Positions 33,207 to 42,369 of a stretch of DNA of 64,000 nucleotides are shown piece by piece. The notes under the pieces were generated by a model. The model searched no databases and was not told the DNA's origin. It worked only from the letters and a program-made list of their open reading frames with translations. Where the stretch lies: contig CP159373.1 in assembly GCA_032595685.2 (NCBI GenBank), positions 3,981,821 to 4,045,820 of the forward strand, written 5' to 3'. The stretch comes from Candidatus Electrothrix aestuarii (GTDB taxonomy: Bacteria > Desulfobacterota > Desulfobulbia > Desulfobulbales > Desulfobulbaceae). The translations under genes were made by a program, and so were the position numbers. Within the stretch, counting starts at the first letter, position 1, and each line of letters starts with the position of its first letter.

Positions 33207-34421
33207 ATGAGAATTCTTCACGTCAATAAGTTCTTTTATCTTAAAGGTGGCAGCGAAGCTTATCTATTTTCTCTTAGAGATGAGTTGAAGAAGTCTGGTC
33301 ATGCGGTGTCTGAATTTGCCATGCTTGACTCAAAAAATTATCAAAGTGACTGGGATACCTATTTTACATCACCTGTCGACTATAATACTTCTAATTTTTT
33401 CAAAAAAGTACAAAATGCCAGCAAAATAATTTACTCTTTTGAAGCACGAAAAAAAATCGGTTGTTTATTGGATAAGTTCAGACCGGACATTGTTCACCTC
33501 CATATTTTTCAACATCAATTATCTCCTTCTATCTTACCTGAAATAAAAAAGAGAAATATCCCAGTAGTATACACAGCTCATGACTTAAAGAGTGTATGTC
33601 CGAATTACAAGATGCTCTCAAACGATCTTATATGTGAAGAGTGCAAAATGCATAAATATTATAAGTGTTTTAAAAATAGATGTGTAAAAAAATCTTCTTT
33701 AAAAAGTCTGATCAATGTTTTTGAAATGTATTTTCATCATTGGAGGAAATATTATGATTTGATTGATCTTATTATTACCCCGAGTAATTTTTACAGAGAA
33801 AAGCTTATCGAATTTAAATTCGATAAAGAAAGAGTAATTCATCTCTCTAACTTTGTTGATGAAAAAAAAATTATCCCCTCATACTCCTATAAGGAATATT
33901 TTATTTACTTAGGAAGACTTTCTGAAGAAAAAGGTATTCTTACTTTGTTGAATGCAATGAAAATGATACCAATGGGTAATTTGATAATTATTGGCACGGG
34001 GCCTCTCGAAGAAAAAATAAAAAGTAAAATATCTTCATTACATCTATCAAATGTAGATCTTGTCGGATTCCAATCAGGTGAGTCGTTAAAGAAATATATC
34101 GCGAATGCAATGTTTTCTATTATTCCCTCAGAATGGTATGAGAATGGGCCTATTTCCTTGCTTGAAAGTTTTGCTTTTGGAAAACCAGTAATCGGTGCTG
34201 ATGTCGGTGGAATACCAGAATATATTTCACATGGTCGAGATGGACTTATTTTTAAGTCAAAAAATCATGTTGATCTTGCAAAGAAAATAGAACATCTTTT
34301 GTCTAAAAAAAATAATATAATAACCATGGGTGAGAATGCCAGAGAAAAAGTTGAAAAATTTTACAATAAGAGGCGACATGTCGATATGATAATCAATATA
34401 TATGAGCGGTTAGTTCATTAA
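33207..34421 (+). CDS. Glycosyltransferase family 4
   Basis: 404 residues, very AT-rich and Lys-rich compared with the upstream genes. N-terminal M-R-I-L-H-V-N-K-F-F-Y-L-K-G-G-S-E-A-Y, then V-Y-T-A-H-D-L-K-S-V-C-P-N-Y, a Cys cluster (C-E-E-C-K-M-H-K-Y-Y-K-C-F-K-N-R-C) that may bind metal, the hinge Y-L-G-R-L-S-E-E-K-G, and the donor site S-E-W-Y-E-N-G-P-I-S-L-L-E-S-F-A with V-G-G-I-P-E-Y-I. Cytoplasmic sugar transferase of the polymer locus. The Cys cluster recurs in a GT4 subgroup of capsule clusters. Confidence 0.88.
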   Translation: MRILHVNKFFYLKGGSEAYLFSLRDELKKSGHAVSEFAMLDSKNYQSDWDTYFTSPVDYNTSNFFKKVQNASKIIYSFEARKKIGCLLDKFRPDIVHLHIFQHQLSPSILPEIKKRNIPVVYTAHDLKSVCPNYKMLSNDLICEECKMHKYYKCFKNRCVKKSSLKSLINVFEMYFHHWRKYYDLIDLIITPSNFYREKLIEFKFDKERVIHLSNFVDEKKIIPSYSYKEYFIYLGRLSEEKGILTLLNAMKMIPMGNLIIIGTGPLEEKIKSKISSLHLSNVDLVGFQSGESLKKYIANAMFSIIPSEWYENGPISLLESFAFGKPVIGADVGGIPEYISHGRDGLIFKSKNHVDLAKKIEHLLSKKNNIITMGENAREKVEKFYNKRRHVDMIINIYERLVH

Positions 34422-34517
34422 AGAATGAGTATTTGGATATAGAGGGGGAGAAGATAATTTGCTGTTGCTCAATATGAGGCTTCTTTCTTCAAGCCAGTGT
34501 AAAACAATCCCTCAGGC

Positions 34518-34572
34518 TTTTGCTGTAAAATGCTTTCTTTACCCAAAAATGAGAAAGCATTTTACAGCAAAA
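34518..34572. repeat. Perfect 21-bp inverted repeat with 13-base loop
   Basis: Arms 34518-34538 (TTTTGCTGTAAAATGCTTTC plus T) and 34552-34572 are exact complements. No T-tract follows on either strand outside the stem, so a classic terminator is not indicated. It lies in the 204-bp gap between the second GT4 and the first sulfotransferase. Confidence 0.85.
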
Positions 34573-34625
34573 ATAGGGTAATTTGCGCCTAACAGTAAGT
34601 TAGTTAAAGAAGTTCGGGAGATTAA

Positions 34626-35534
34626 GTGGAAGAACTACGAGACAAAAAAAAGCCGGATTTTATCTGTGTGGGGCCTGAAAAAACTGGAACAACATGGCTC
34701 TATAAAATACTAGGTCAGCATCCTGAAGTCTGGTTACCTATGATTAAGGAGTTGCGGTATCTTAATGAAGGGAATCTGTTTTCGGAGCATAGTATTAAAA
34801 ATGTGTTGTTCAGTTCTCACTGGCATTACAGAGCACTGAGAAGGTGCCTTATGAGGAAGATCGCCAAGCAATTTTATGTGAATAAAATCTCAATAAGTAG
34901 CAGATATCGTCAAACCTTATGGATTTTAACCTATTGTTTTGGGTCACGCTCATTTGACTGGTATTCGAACCTTTATCCTAAGGGTGCTGCAAAATTAGGG
35001 GGTGATATTTCTCCCATGTATTATGGGATTCCTGAAGCTAGAATTATGGAACTTCATAAACATAATGAAAATACCAAGATATTGCTTTTTATCAGAAATC
35101 CTATAGATCGAGTTTGGTCAAAGGCAAAAATGAATCTGTGTATCCATAAGGCCCGAGATTTCAATAAAGTTTCTCACGAAGAATTTATTAGCGTCTTTGA
35201 TGAGGTCTTTCGTTCATGGCAGCCATATATTGAAACAATAAACCTTTGGGAACGATATTTCTCTGATGTTTTCGTGGGATTTTATGATGCATTAGAAGAA
35301 GATGCAGCAAAATTATTTGAGGATATCTGTTCTTTTTTAGGAATAAGTACGACAGTAAAAAATTCATCTATTAGTGTAAGAGTAAATAAAGGTATAGGTG
35401 AAAAGATACCTAATGAACTTTTTGAACATCTGCGTGATCAATATCGTAATGAAATTAATACTATGGCAAAAAAATATGGCGAGTATCCAAAACGATGGAT
35501 TGATCCTTTGCAAGACTGTACGATGTTACAGTAA
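34626..35534 (+). CDS. Sulfotransferase (PAPS-dependent)
   Basis: 302 residues, GTG start after GGGAG. The 5'-phosphosulfate loop G-P-E-K-T-G-T-T-W-L-Y-K-I-L-G-Q-H-P and the 3'-phosphate motif F-I-R-N-P-I-D-R-V-W-S are clear; Y-W-style helices and a basic C-terminal region complete the Sulfotransfer_1/3 fold. It transfers sulfate from PAPS to a hydroxyl or amine, here probably on the surface polymer or its lipid-linked precursor. The opposite-strand gene two bases downstream is a second, only distantly similar sulfotransferase. Confidence 0.85.
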   Translation: MEELRDKKKPDFICVGPEKTGTTWLYKILGQHPEVWLPMIKELRYLNEGNLFSEHSIKNVLFSSHWHYRALRRCLMRKIAKQFYVNKISISSRYRQTLWILTYCFGSRSFDWYSNLYPKGAAKLGGDISPMYYGIPEARIMELHKHNENTKILLFIRNPIDRVWSKAKMNLCIHKARDFNKVSHEEFISVFDEVFRSWQPYIETINLWERYFSDVFVGFYDALEEDAAKLFEDICSFLGISTTVKNSSISVRVNKGIGEKIPNELFEHLRDQYRNEINTMAKKYGEYPKRWIDPLQDCTMLQ

Positions 35535-35537
35535 ATA

Positions 35538-36587
35538 TCATGTAGGTCGTACTGATTTCTTGAATCCAGGAATCAACACTGCCGTTAGCTGAATAAAAAA
35601 GCGGTGGGGGTTTATTACAAGGCTAGCAAGTAAATGAGTGGGAAAACTAAGAAAAATAAGCAAAAGGGAAAAAAAGACTCTACTGCTACTCAAAGGTAAC
35701 GATTGCTTTTTGTACCCTAGTTGTTTAATTTCTAAAGATAATTCTTTTTCGATAAGAAAAGTTTCTCCTGAACTCAACACTTTTTTCCATGCATCAACAG
35801 CACTTTTTTGAATCCCGACCGATGTGTTGTCCGCCACCCGCAGCGATGAATCAACTTGCTGAATAGCGAGCATTTTCTTGTCAAACGGTATCTCGAGAAA
35901 ATCGCAGAGCTGCCTCACTACCTGAATGGGATATTCTACTAATTCTTCAAACTTTATACGCAAATAACGATCGCTACCCTGTATGTCTTGTCCTTTCACA
36001 AAGGCCTTCTTCCATAGCAGAATCATTGTATACGGGTGATAGCTAATTTTTTCACGTATCATTTCTCTAATTGGAATATTTTTGGCGTTTAATGTCTTGC
36101 GTCTTGTCCACCGTTTTTTTTGAGATGCGATTACGGCCCTAGGATCACGAATTATATGAACAATACGAGCGTTAGGGTAAGCATCAAGTATATCTGCTGC
36201 ATAGTAAATATTTCGAGGGGTCTGTTCAGCAACAAGGTAAGAGCCAGTTTCATCGGCAACATATTCGATAAACCGATGAAACAATTCTGTGCCCTCGATT
36301 GTTTTGTGAGCATTAACTAATAGTGTGCCAGCGCTTTCGATATCTGTATTTTGAACAAAATCATCCCACAATCCCCTTCGGTATCTCGCGAATATTTTCG
36401 CTGTTATTTTAATAAGTTCCGAATCGTTAATCACCCCTTGATTCTTACCGAACTTAAAAAGATCTCCAAAATAATGCAGTTCTTTCATTACTGCAACGGA
36501 GGGGTGTTGTCCAAGAATACGATTCAGCATTGTTGTTCCTGAACGTGAGGCTCCAACGATAAATACTATCCCTCTAAGGTTACTCAT
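35538..36587 (-). CDS. Sulfotransferase family protein
   Basis: 349 residues. The P-loop-like PAPS site is I-V-G-A-S-R-S-G-T-T-M-L-N-R-I-L-G-Q-H-P-S-V, the 3'-phosphate site I-I-R-D-P-R-A-V-I-A-S. The C-terminus carries a hydrophobic segment (S-L-L-L-I-F-L-S-F-P-T-H-L-L-A-S-L) that could tether it to the membrane. It converges on the other sulfotransferase gene with three bases between the stops. The pair with different folds of the same activity suggests sulfation at two positions of the polymer, or of two acceptors. Confidence 0.82.
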   Translation of the reverse strand: MSNLRGIVFIVGASRSGTTMLNRILGQHPSVAVMKELHYFGDLFKFGKNQGVINDSELIKITAKIFARYRRGLWDDFVQNTDIESAGTLLVNAHKTIEGTELFHRFIEYVADETGSYLVAEQTPRNIYYAADILDAYPNARIVHIIRDPRAVIASQKKRWTRRKTLNAKNIPIREMIREKISYHPYTMILLWKKAFVKGQDIQGSDRYLRIKFEELVEYPIQVVRQLCDFLEIPFDKKMLAIQQVDSSLRVADNTSVGIQKSAVDAWKKVLSSGETFLIEKELSLEIKQLGYKKQSLPLSSSRVFFSLLLIFLSFPTHLLASLVINPHRFFIQLTAVLIPGFKKSVRPT

Positions 36588-36691
36588 TGTATCTTATAAA
36601 CAGACTTTTTTTATTGGCAGTATGTTTTTGGCACTGACCTCCTGCGGTTTAAAAAGGTGCTGGAAAAACACAACCTGCTATGAAATCTTAT

Positions 36692-37789
36692 TCAGGTCAG
36701 CTTATCAAGAAGAAGTTGTTCATACGCATAATGGACAGCGCTTCGTGAAAAATATCTTTTAAACTGCTCTCGACTTTGGGTTTTCATCCAGGTTACCTGT
36801 ACATCATTCTTAATTAATATATTTAGCTTGTTGGAACAATCCTCTTCAGTGGAAAAATAACAAGCTCCATCTCCAGCAACCCAACGATTAAATTTATTGT
36901 TATGGGCAAGAACGGGACTTCCTGCTCCAAGGGCTTCGACAAGTGATGGATTTGTTCCTCCTACTGTGTGGCCGTGAATATACAGTCTGGTAAAGAATCT
37001 CAATGACTGCACCACCGCTTTATCATAGATGGCACCAACAAAACGAATTTCATTTCCTGCTGCATCAAGTACCTCTTGGTGGTATTTATTGTTTTCCCGA
37101 ACATATTTTCCTAATACAATAAGAGGAATTTCCCGCCTAGTTGAAGAATAGGCCCTTACTATTTCAAGAATTAAGTTCTCCTGCTCGGGCCTAGCCACAA
37201 GAAGCGCATAACGATTTTTTTCGATTTCAAAATGATCGAGCTGCTTTTCATCTGCGGTATCAAGGAGATCAGCACTGTAGGGAATTACGGTAATTTTATC
37301 GTGTGAAGTAAAACGAGCGAGATGGCGCTTTATTTCAGGGTGATCGGCAATAAGATGGTTGCCGAGCCAAGCACCAAATTTTTCATTCAAATAAAGCCAG
37401 CTTCGTTCAAGAAAACTCCACTTGCCCCGCAACCATTCAATCCCATCCATGTTAATAACATTTTTAATCCCCTTTATCCTGTATATTAGACAAAAAAGAG
37501 CTGTATTATAGCCTAGTGTAAGAATGGGTTGTTTTTGCTTTGCGGCATGAAGAGTAGATTTCCAGTCAAATAGAACTGTCCCCTTAGCATTGTTCTGCGT
37601 AACAGGGATATGAACACGTCGAACGCCACACCATTCATCTTCATAGATTGCACCATCACCCCATTCCTGGCAATAGACTGTGACCTGCCAGCCTTTTTGA
37701 TGCAGGTAAACAGCAAAATGTTCAGCAAAAGTTTCAAAGCCCCCATGCTGTGCGGGCACACCACGCGTTCCGAGAATTTGTAGTTTCAA
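36692..37789 (-). CDS. DUF1972-type glycosyltransferase (rhamnosyltransferase-like)
   Basis: 365 residues. The N-terminus M-K-L-Q-I-L-G-T-R-G-V-P-A-Q-H-G-G-F-E-T-F-A-E-H is the DUF1972 hallmark, found in capsule rhamnosyl/galactosyl transferases such as the Cps2T group, followed by the GT-B C-terminal domain (V-I-P-Y-S-A-D, A-R-P-E-Q-E-N, G-G-T-N-P-S-L-V-E-A-L-G-A-G-S-P-V). It probably adds the second sugar onto the lipid-linked first sugar made by the transferase encoded just upstream on the same strand. Donor likely dTDP-rhamnose, by family analogy only. Confidence 0.85.
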   Translation of the reverse strand: MKLQILGTRGVPAQHGGFETFAEHFAVYLHQKGWQVTVYCQEWGDGAIYEDEWCGVRRVHIPVTQNNAKGTVLFDWKSTLHAAKQKQPILTLGYNTALFCLIYRIKGIKNVINMDGIEWLRGKWSFLERSWLYLNEKFGAWLGNHLIADHPEIKRHLARFTSHDKITVIPYSADLLDTADEKQLDHFEIEKNRYALLVARPEQENLILEIVRAYSSTRREIPLIVLGKYVRENNKYHQEVLDAAGNEIRFVGAIYDKAVVQSLRFFTRLYIHGHTVGGTNPSLVEALGAGSPVLAHNNKFNRWVAGDGACYFSTEEDCSNKLNILIKNDVQVTWMKTQSREQFKRYFSRSAVHYAYEQLLLDKLT

Positions 37790-37873
37790 TGTTATTTGGC
37801 AATTCCTTTTAAAAATTTACCCCCTGCTCTCACGCAAACTTTGCTGATATTACGCTCCGTCGCACTTATCCTC

Positions 37874-39310
37874 TCACTGCCCATGAAAACTCATAACCTC
37901 TTTGACGGTCTTTAAAAGAATTTTACTATCTAGCGTCAAAGACCACTGATCAATGTATTCTAAGTCCAAACGCATCCACCGTTCAAAATTGATATTGTTC
38001 CTTCCGTTGACCTGCCAAATACAGGTCAGGCCTGGCTTCATGGATAAACGCCGGCGTTGCCACGGTTCATATTTCTTCACCTCTTCTGGCAAGGATGGGC
38101 GAGGTCCGACTAAACTCATATGTCCCATAAGAACATTGAGTAACTGGGGGAGCTCGTCCAAGCTTGTTTTGCGAAGAAATTTACCTAGAGGAGTAATTCG
38201 GGGATCCTGAGCAATTTTAAAAACCGGACCATCCGCCTCATTCTCTTGTTGCAAGGTTGCTTTTAATTTTTCAGCATCCTTTACCATTGTTCGAAACTTA
38301 ATCAGAGGAAAAGTGCGCCCGTATAGTCCACATCTCTGCTGTATAAAAAAAGCAGGTCCCTCAGAGGTAAGTTTAATAAATGAAATAATGAGAAGGAATA
38401 CTGGTGAAAGGAGAGCGAGAAGTATAATTGAAATAGTATAATCTATAATGCTCTTAATCAGCAAGGCATTTTTTCTCTGCGGTGTTGTTGATAACGACAA
38501 GGTAGGATGGCCAAAAAATTCCTGAATTGAAATAGAGGCAATCTCGGGCTGATACATTATTTTCTCGAGTTGAAAATCAGGGAGTATATGAATTTTTACG
38601 CCCAAATATTCTGTGAATCGAATAAGCGTTTCAATTTGATCTATCTTCTCTATATCAGAAGCGAAAATTATTTCATCAACAATATCTTCAGTCAGGAAAA
38701 CTGGTAAGGTATTGACAGAGCCGAGTTTTTTGACTTTGTGAAAAATATTGCTATTCTCATCCGTATTATTGATGGTTAAACAACCAAGGATTCGATAGCC
38801 AGAACCCTTGTCCTGTTGGATTGTATCGACAATACATTCGGCCCGCTGTCCTGCTCCTATTACGAGAAGATTGCGGGTATTATAGCGTTGCGCTCGATAG
38901 TATCGAAGAAGATAATAAAGCCCTCCCTTGCTTAGGAAGAGAAAGAGGGTTAGGAAACTGGCAAAAAGGGCAAGCAGTGCCCTACTGACATTGTGTTCAT
39001 GCAGGAGGTAGAGGGCAATAATAGTACCAAAAAGGACTCCCGAAACAGCTTTAATAACCCTTATATAAATTTGCACTAAGCTCTGGGTACGATACGGCCG
39101 ATAGCTTCCTGTTGCAGAGAATGCAAAGAAGGCCACAACAACCGCGACCAGAAGAACCAGATAGTAATTTGGCTCTGTTGACAGACCATATCCTGGAAGA
39201 AAAACAAAATCCTTTTTTGTGTAATAAGCCGTAACAAATGCAAGGATTACCCAAAAAATATCCACAATCATGTGGATACGCGCCAGCAATGTGCTATGTT
39301 CTCGCAACAT
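37874..39310 (-). CDS. Polyprenyl-phosphate glycosyl-1-phosphate transferase (initiating enzyme)
   Basis: 478 residues. Four N-terminal membrane helices, a CoA-binding-like Rossmann domain ([15 protein letters not shown]), another helix, then the conserved bacterial sugar transferase domain: [38 protein letters not shown] and [11 protein letters not shown]. It transfers the first sugar phosphate onto undecaprenyl phosphate at the inner membrane, as in WbaP/CpsE. It starts a minus-strand part of the same locus, head-on to the plus-strand polymerase/flippase operon. Confidence 0.92.
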   Translation of the reverse strand: MLREHSTLLARIHMIVDIFWVILAFVTAYYTKKDFVFLPGYGLSTEPNYYLVLLVAVVVAFFAFSATGSYRPYRTQSLVQIYIRVIKAVSGVLFGTIIALYLLHEHNVSRALLALFASFLTLFLFLSKGGLYYLLRYYRAQRYNTRNLLVIGAGQRAECIVDTIQQDKGSGYRILGCLTINNTDENSNIFHKVKKLGSVNTLPVFLTEDIVDEIIFASDIEKIDQIETLIRFTEYLGVKIHILPDFQLEKIMYQPEIASISIQEFFGHPTLSLSTTPQRKNALLIKSIIDYTISIILLALLSPVFLLIISFIKLTSEGPAFFIQQRCGLYGRTFPLIKFRTMVKDAEKLKATLQQENEADGPVFKIAQDPRITPLGKFLRKTSLDELPQLLNVLMGHMSLVGPRPSLPEEVKKYEPWQRRRLSMKPGLTCIWQVNGRNNINFERWMRLDLEYIDQWSLTLDSKILLKTVKEVMSFHGQ

Positions 39311-39389
39311 AGGTTATTTACACACTATACAGCTAAACTATGAACTGGATTAGGGAAAACATGTAACATGAATGAAGTAATAGCCTCTG

Positions 39390-41234
39390 TTACCTGTTTT
39401 TTTGCCAGAGCAAATAGATATACAAACACCAGAGCCTATAGCCATGATCACGAAGTCCCTGCCTGTGCTGTTGTAATAATTGAAGGATCTGTGGGGTATT
39501 CAGAGGTGTTTGTTTCAGGGTAAGTAATTGTTCTAATTCATCACCAAGTTCATTTCTGAACCAATCATGAATGGGAACTCCAAAACCCTGTTTGCGCCTG
39601 TTCCAAATGGTAGCTGGTAAAATATCAGAGAAAGCTTGTCGCAGCATCTTCTTGCCCAAAAATCCTGATCGGTGCCACTTCCGGGGGAGAGAAAAGGCCA
39701 GTTCCACAACATCTCGATCAAGAAAGGGTGCCCTGCTTTCCAATGAATTCCCCATTGAGGCTCTATCAACCTTCACGAGAATATCCTGGGGCAGGTAAAT
39801 TAGTGCATCAGCAAACATCATACGTTGGATGTCATCAAGGGTACATTCTTCAGGAGTATGGGGTGGGGTATGTCCCTTGCCCTGCAAGTCGGGAAAGAGT
39901 GCATTATACTCATCACGTGCATAGAGAACCGGGGCGAAGTAGGGCGTTTCTTCCTCAATCCGATTAAGAATATCCTGAAAGAGATGGGCCTTTTTAATGA
40001 GCGAGCGACTATGATGCGCCATAGGCTCAGGAATAGCTCGAATAAGTTTTTCCACACCCGTACGGAGCGGTTTGGGCACCCGTGTATACCAGCGCAGAAT
40101 GGATCTGGCCTGATAGCGCTGGTAGCCACTAAATAACTCGTCACCGCCATCACCGGAAAGGGCCACCTTGACCTTGGAAGCCGCAAGTTGGGAAACCATT
40201 GCTGTGGGCAAAAGCGATGAGTCGGAAAAAGGCTGGCCGATATTGTTCAGAATCAAGCCGGTCAGATAGTCACGGTCCCAGGACTCCAGGACCTGTACAT
40301 AGTGATCTGTGTTTTGCTTGACCGCTATTTGCTCGGCAAATTCTCGTTCATCATACGAGCGTTCACGAAAGCCTATAGTGAAGGTTTTCGGATGCACATC
40401 CAACTCCGCAGCCATAATAGAGACCACAAGCGAGGAGTCAACCCCGCCGGAAAGAAAGGCCCCTACCTCAACGTCGGCAACCATACGTCGTTCAACGGCG
40501 CGTATGAGTGTCCTGCGTAATTCTATAGCGGCATCTTCCTGAGTTCCGGCATAGGAACGGATTTGCAATTGCCAATAGGCCTCTTCGTGGCAGGAGCCCC
40601 CTGGGGACCAGCGGAGGAGATGGCCGGGAAGAACTTCGTGAACGCCTTGGTATGCGGTTGTTCCTGGCAGGTAATAGCCATGTCGAAGAAAATCAGCTGT
40701 GGAATCCTGATCCTCCTCCCATATTTGAGTTGTCAGGTTACTCAGGGCAGGAAGCTCTGATGCGCAGAGAAGGGAAGTCCCCTTTACCTGGTAATAGAGA
40801 GGTTTTTTTCCCATCCTGTCCCGGCAGAGCAGGAGGCGTTTTTCCAGATTATCCCAGAGGGCAAAGGCCCACATCCCTTCCATCTTATCGATGAAGGACG
40901 TACCCTCTATGATCAAGCCAGCAAGTAATACTTCGGTATCACCCTGCGTCTGAAACTGCCACCTATCTTCCAGGGTTGGACGCAGTTCTTTGTAATTATA
41001 GATTTCGCCATTAAAGCTGAGGGTGAAATGCCCGTCTGGGCTCTGCATGGGCTGGAGACTGCCCGCCTGATCAATGATAGAGAGGCGACGGTGCCCGATG
41101 CTTATTCCAGCCCCTTGCCATATACCTTGGTCATCCGGCCCTCTATGCTGCATAGCCCGGAGCGCACGACTCATCCTGCTCCGGTGCTCTTCACCGGTCA
41201 AGTCTTCGCTATATAATAAGGCAATACCGCACAT
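39390..41234 (-). CDS. asnB: Asparagine synthetase (glutamine-hydrolysing) of a polysaccharide locus
   Basis: 614 residues, full length. Cys2 starts the class II glutamine amidotransferase (M-C-G-I-A-L-L), with R-G-P-D-D-Q-G, F-N-G-E-I-Y-N-Y and G-D-T-E-V-L-L; the synthetase domain has the ATP pyrophosphatase loop F-L-S-G-G-V-D-S-S-L and V-A-L-S-G-D-G-G-D-E-L. AsnB paralogues inside capsule and exopolysaccharide loci are common and are thought to amidate uronic acids or other precursors rather than make free asparagine. It ends 80 bases upstream of the initiating transferase, so probably co-transcribed. Confidence 0.9.
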   Translation of the reverse strand: MCGIALLYSEDLTGEEHRSRMSRALRAMQHRGPDDQGIWQGAGISIGHRRLSIIDQAGSLQPMQSPDGHFTLSFNGEIYNYKELRPTLEDRWQFQTQGDTEVLLAGLIIEGTSFIDKMEGMWAFALWDNLEKRLLLCRDRMGKKPLYYQVKGTSLLCASELPALSNLTTQIWEEDQDSTADFLRHGYYLPGTTAYQGVHEVLPGHLLRWSPGGSCHEEAYWQLQIRSYAGTQEDAAIELRRTLIRAVERRMVADVEVGAFLSGGVDSSLVVSIMAAELDVHPKTFTIGFRERSYDEREFAEQIAVKQNTDHYVQVLESWDRDYLTGLILNNIGQPFSDSSLLPTAMVSQLAASKVKVALSGDGGDELFSGYQRYQARSILRWYTRVPKPLRTGVEKLIRAIPEPMAHHSRSLIKKAHLFQDILNRIEEETPYFAPVLYARDEYNALFPDLQGKGHTPPHTPEECTLDDIQRMMFADALIYLPQDILVKVDRASMGNSLESRAPFLDRDVVELAFSLPRKWHRSGFLGKKMLRQAFSDILPATIWNRRKQGFGVPIHDWFRNELGDELEQLLTLKQTPLNTPQILQLLQQHRQGLRDHGYRLWCLYIYLLWQKNR

Positions 41235-41273
41235 ACTTTTTTCTCCTGGGCTTTACTCGGTTACGCAGAAAAC

Positions 41274-42089
41274 TTATTGATTTTCTTCGATGAAACGGGA
41301 GACTTCCGGGCTGAGCCCGAGGGCTTTTCCTAATGCATCAAACCATTGCCGTTCACTTTCTGTGTCAATAAGCACAGCTGAGGCTGCAAGAGCGTACATG
41401 GCTTGGCCCAGGCGAGCATCTTCAATGCCTTGCGTGAGTTCATCTATTGTCCTGGGATGATGCAGTTCTTCCAAGAGAAACATCTTTTCTTCCTGGGCCA
41501 GTTCAACATGACGGAGGTGGTCAAGGATGGCTTTTTCTTCCTCTTGATCCAGTGTACCATCTGCATGGGCAGCTCCGACCATCACTCGAATCAGGCGCCG
41601 TGCGACCTCCTGCTCATCCAGGACAGTGTGAACCGGCTCCATCTCAACCACTTCAGCTGTACTTATAGCAGGAGGTGCAGTACCAGAAGGAGGGCTGCTA
41701 TAGCTTTGCTCCTGGGGCACCCCGGCTGGTGGAGGTGGTGGGGGAGGGGCTCCTCCGGCCTGCTGTCCTAAAGGCGTCTGGGGGGGATACTGTTGCGCAC
41801 CGCCTGTGCTCTGGGGCTGTTGCGTTTGTCTACTTGTTCGGTATATTTCGTAAGCACCAACTCCTAAGCCTATAGCTGTGAGCAGACCTTTGCCAGACTT
41901 CAGGTTGCCGGTCAGATTATCAAGCAAGGAGGTCTTTTTCGAGGAGTGATGAGCAGTACGGCCCTGGTGATAATACCCCTCTTTGTGTTTATGCTTTTTT
42001 TTATATTTCTTATACTTTTTATTAAATTGTTTGCCACCGGAATCTGTGATTTCATGTAACAGCTTGCCGAGCAATTTCTCAACGTCCAT
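41274..42089 (-). CDS. DUF533/TerB-like tellurite-resistance-type protein
   Basis: 271 residues from the ATG at 42089 (GGGGAG upstream); the frame is open to 42140 without a good site. The N-terminal 60 residues are strongly basic (K-K-Y-K-K-Y-K-K-K-H-K-H-K), then comes a single hydrophobic segment (L-L-T-A-I-G-L-G-V-G-A-Y-E-I-Y). A Gln/Pro/Gly-rich spacer with P-P-P-P-P-P precedes an acidic helical TerB-like domain (A-A-H-A-D-G-T-L-D-Q-E-E...). This is the arrangement of YebE-type DUF533 proteins. Function unknown in detail; it may respond to envelope stress. Confidence 0.78.
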   Translation of the reverse strand: MDVEKLLGKLLHEITDSGGKQFNKKYKKYKKKHKHKEGYYHQGRTAHHSSKKTSLLDNLTGNLKSGKGLLTAIGLGVGAYEIYRTSRQTQQPQSTGGAQQYPPQTPLGQQAGGAPPPPPPPAGVPQEQSYSSPPSGTAPPAISTAEVVEMEPVHTVLDEQEVARRLIRVMVGAAHADGTLDQEEEKAILDHLRHVELAQEEKMFLLEELHHPRTIDELTQGIEDARLGQAMYALAASAVLIDTESERQWFDALGKALGLSPEVSRFIEENQ

Positions 42090-42369
42090 AAGCTCCCCTA
42101 AAAAATGATAAAATATTCCGTCGTTGTCCGTGATGGACAAAATAATCTACCATACCTTTTTCATAGGATCTATTGTACCTATTGCAGCGTTGGAAGCAAG
42201 GAGAATTCGCTTCTCCTTCTGAGAATAGGATATGCCTCCAAAGAGGTTTTGCTCTCTCTTGAATAGCTCGCAGACGCTGACTGGTGGTTCTTCCTTCCTT
42301 TCTCATTATTACTTCTCATTCTGGGACAGGAGGAAAATATTCTAACTTGACAGAACAATTCTGCCAAGA

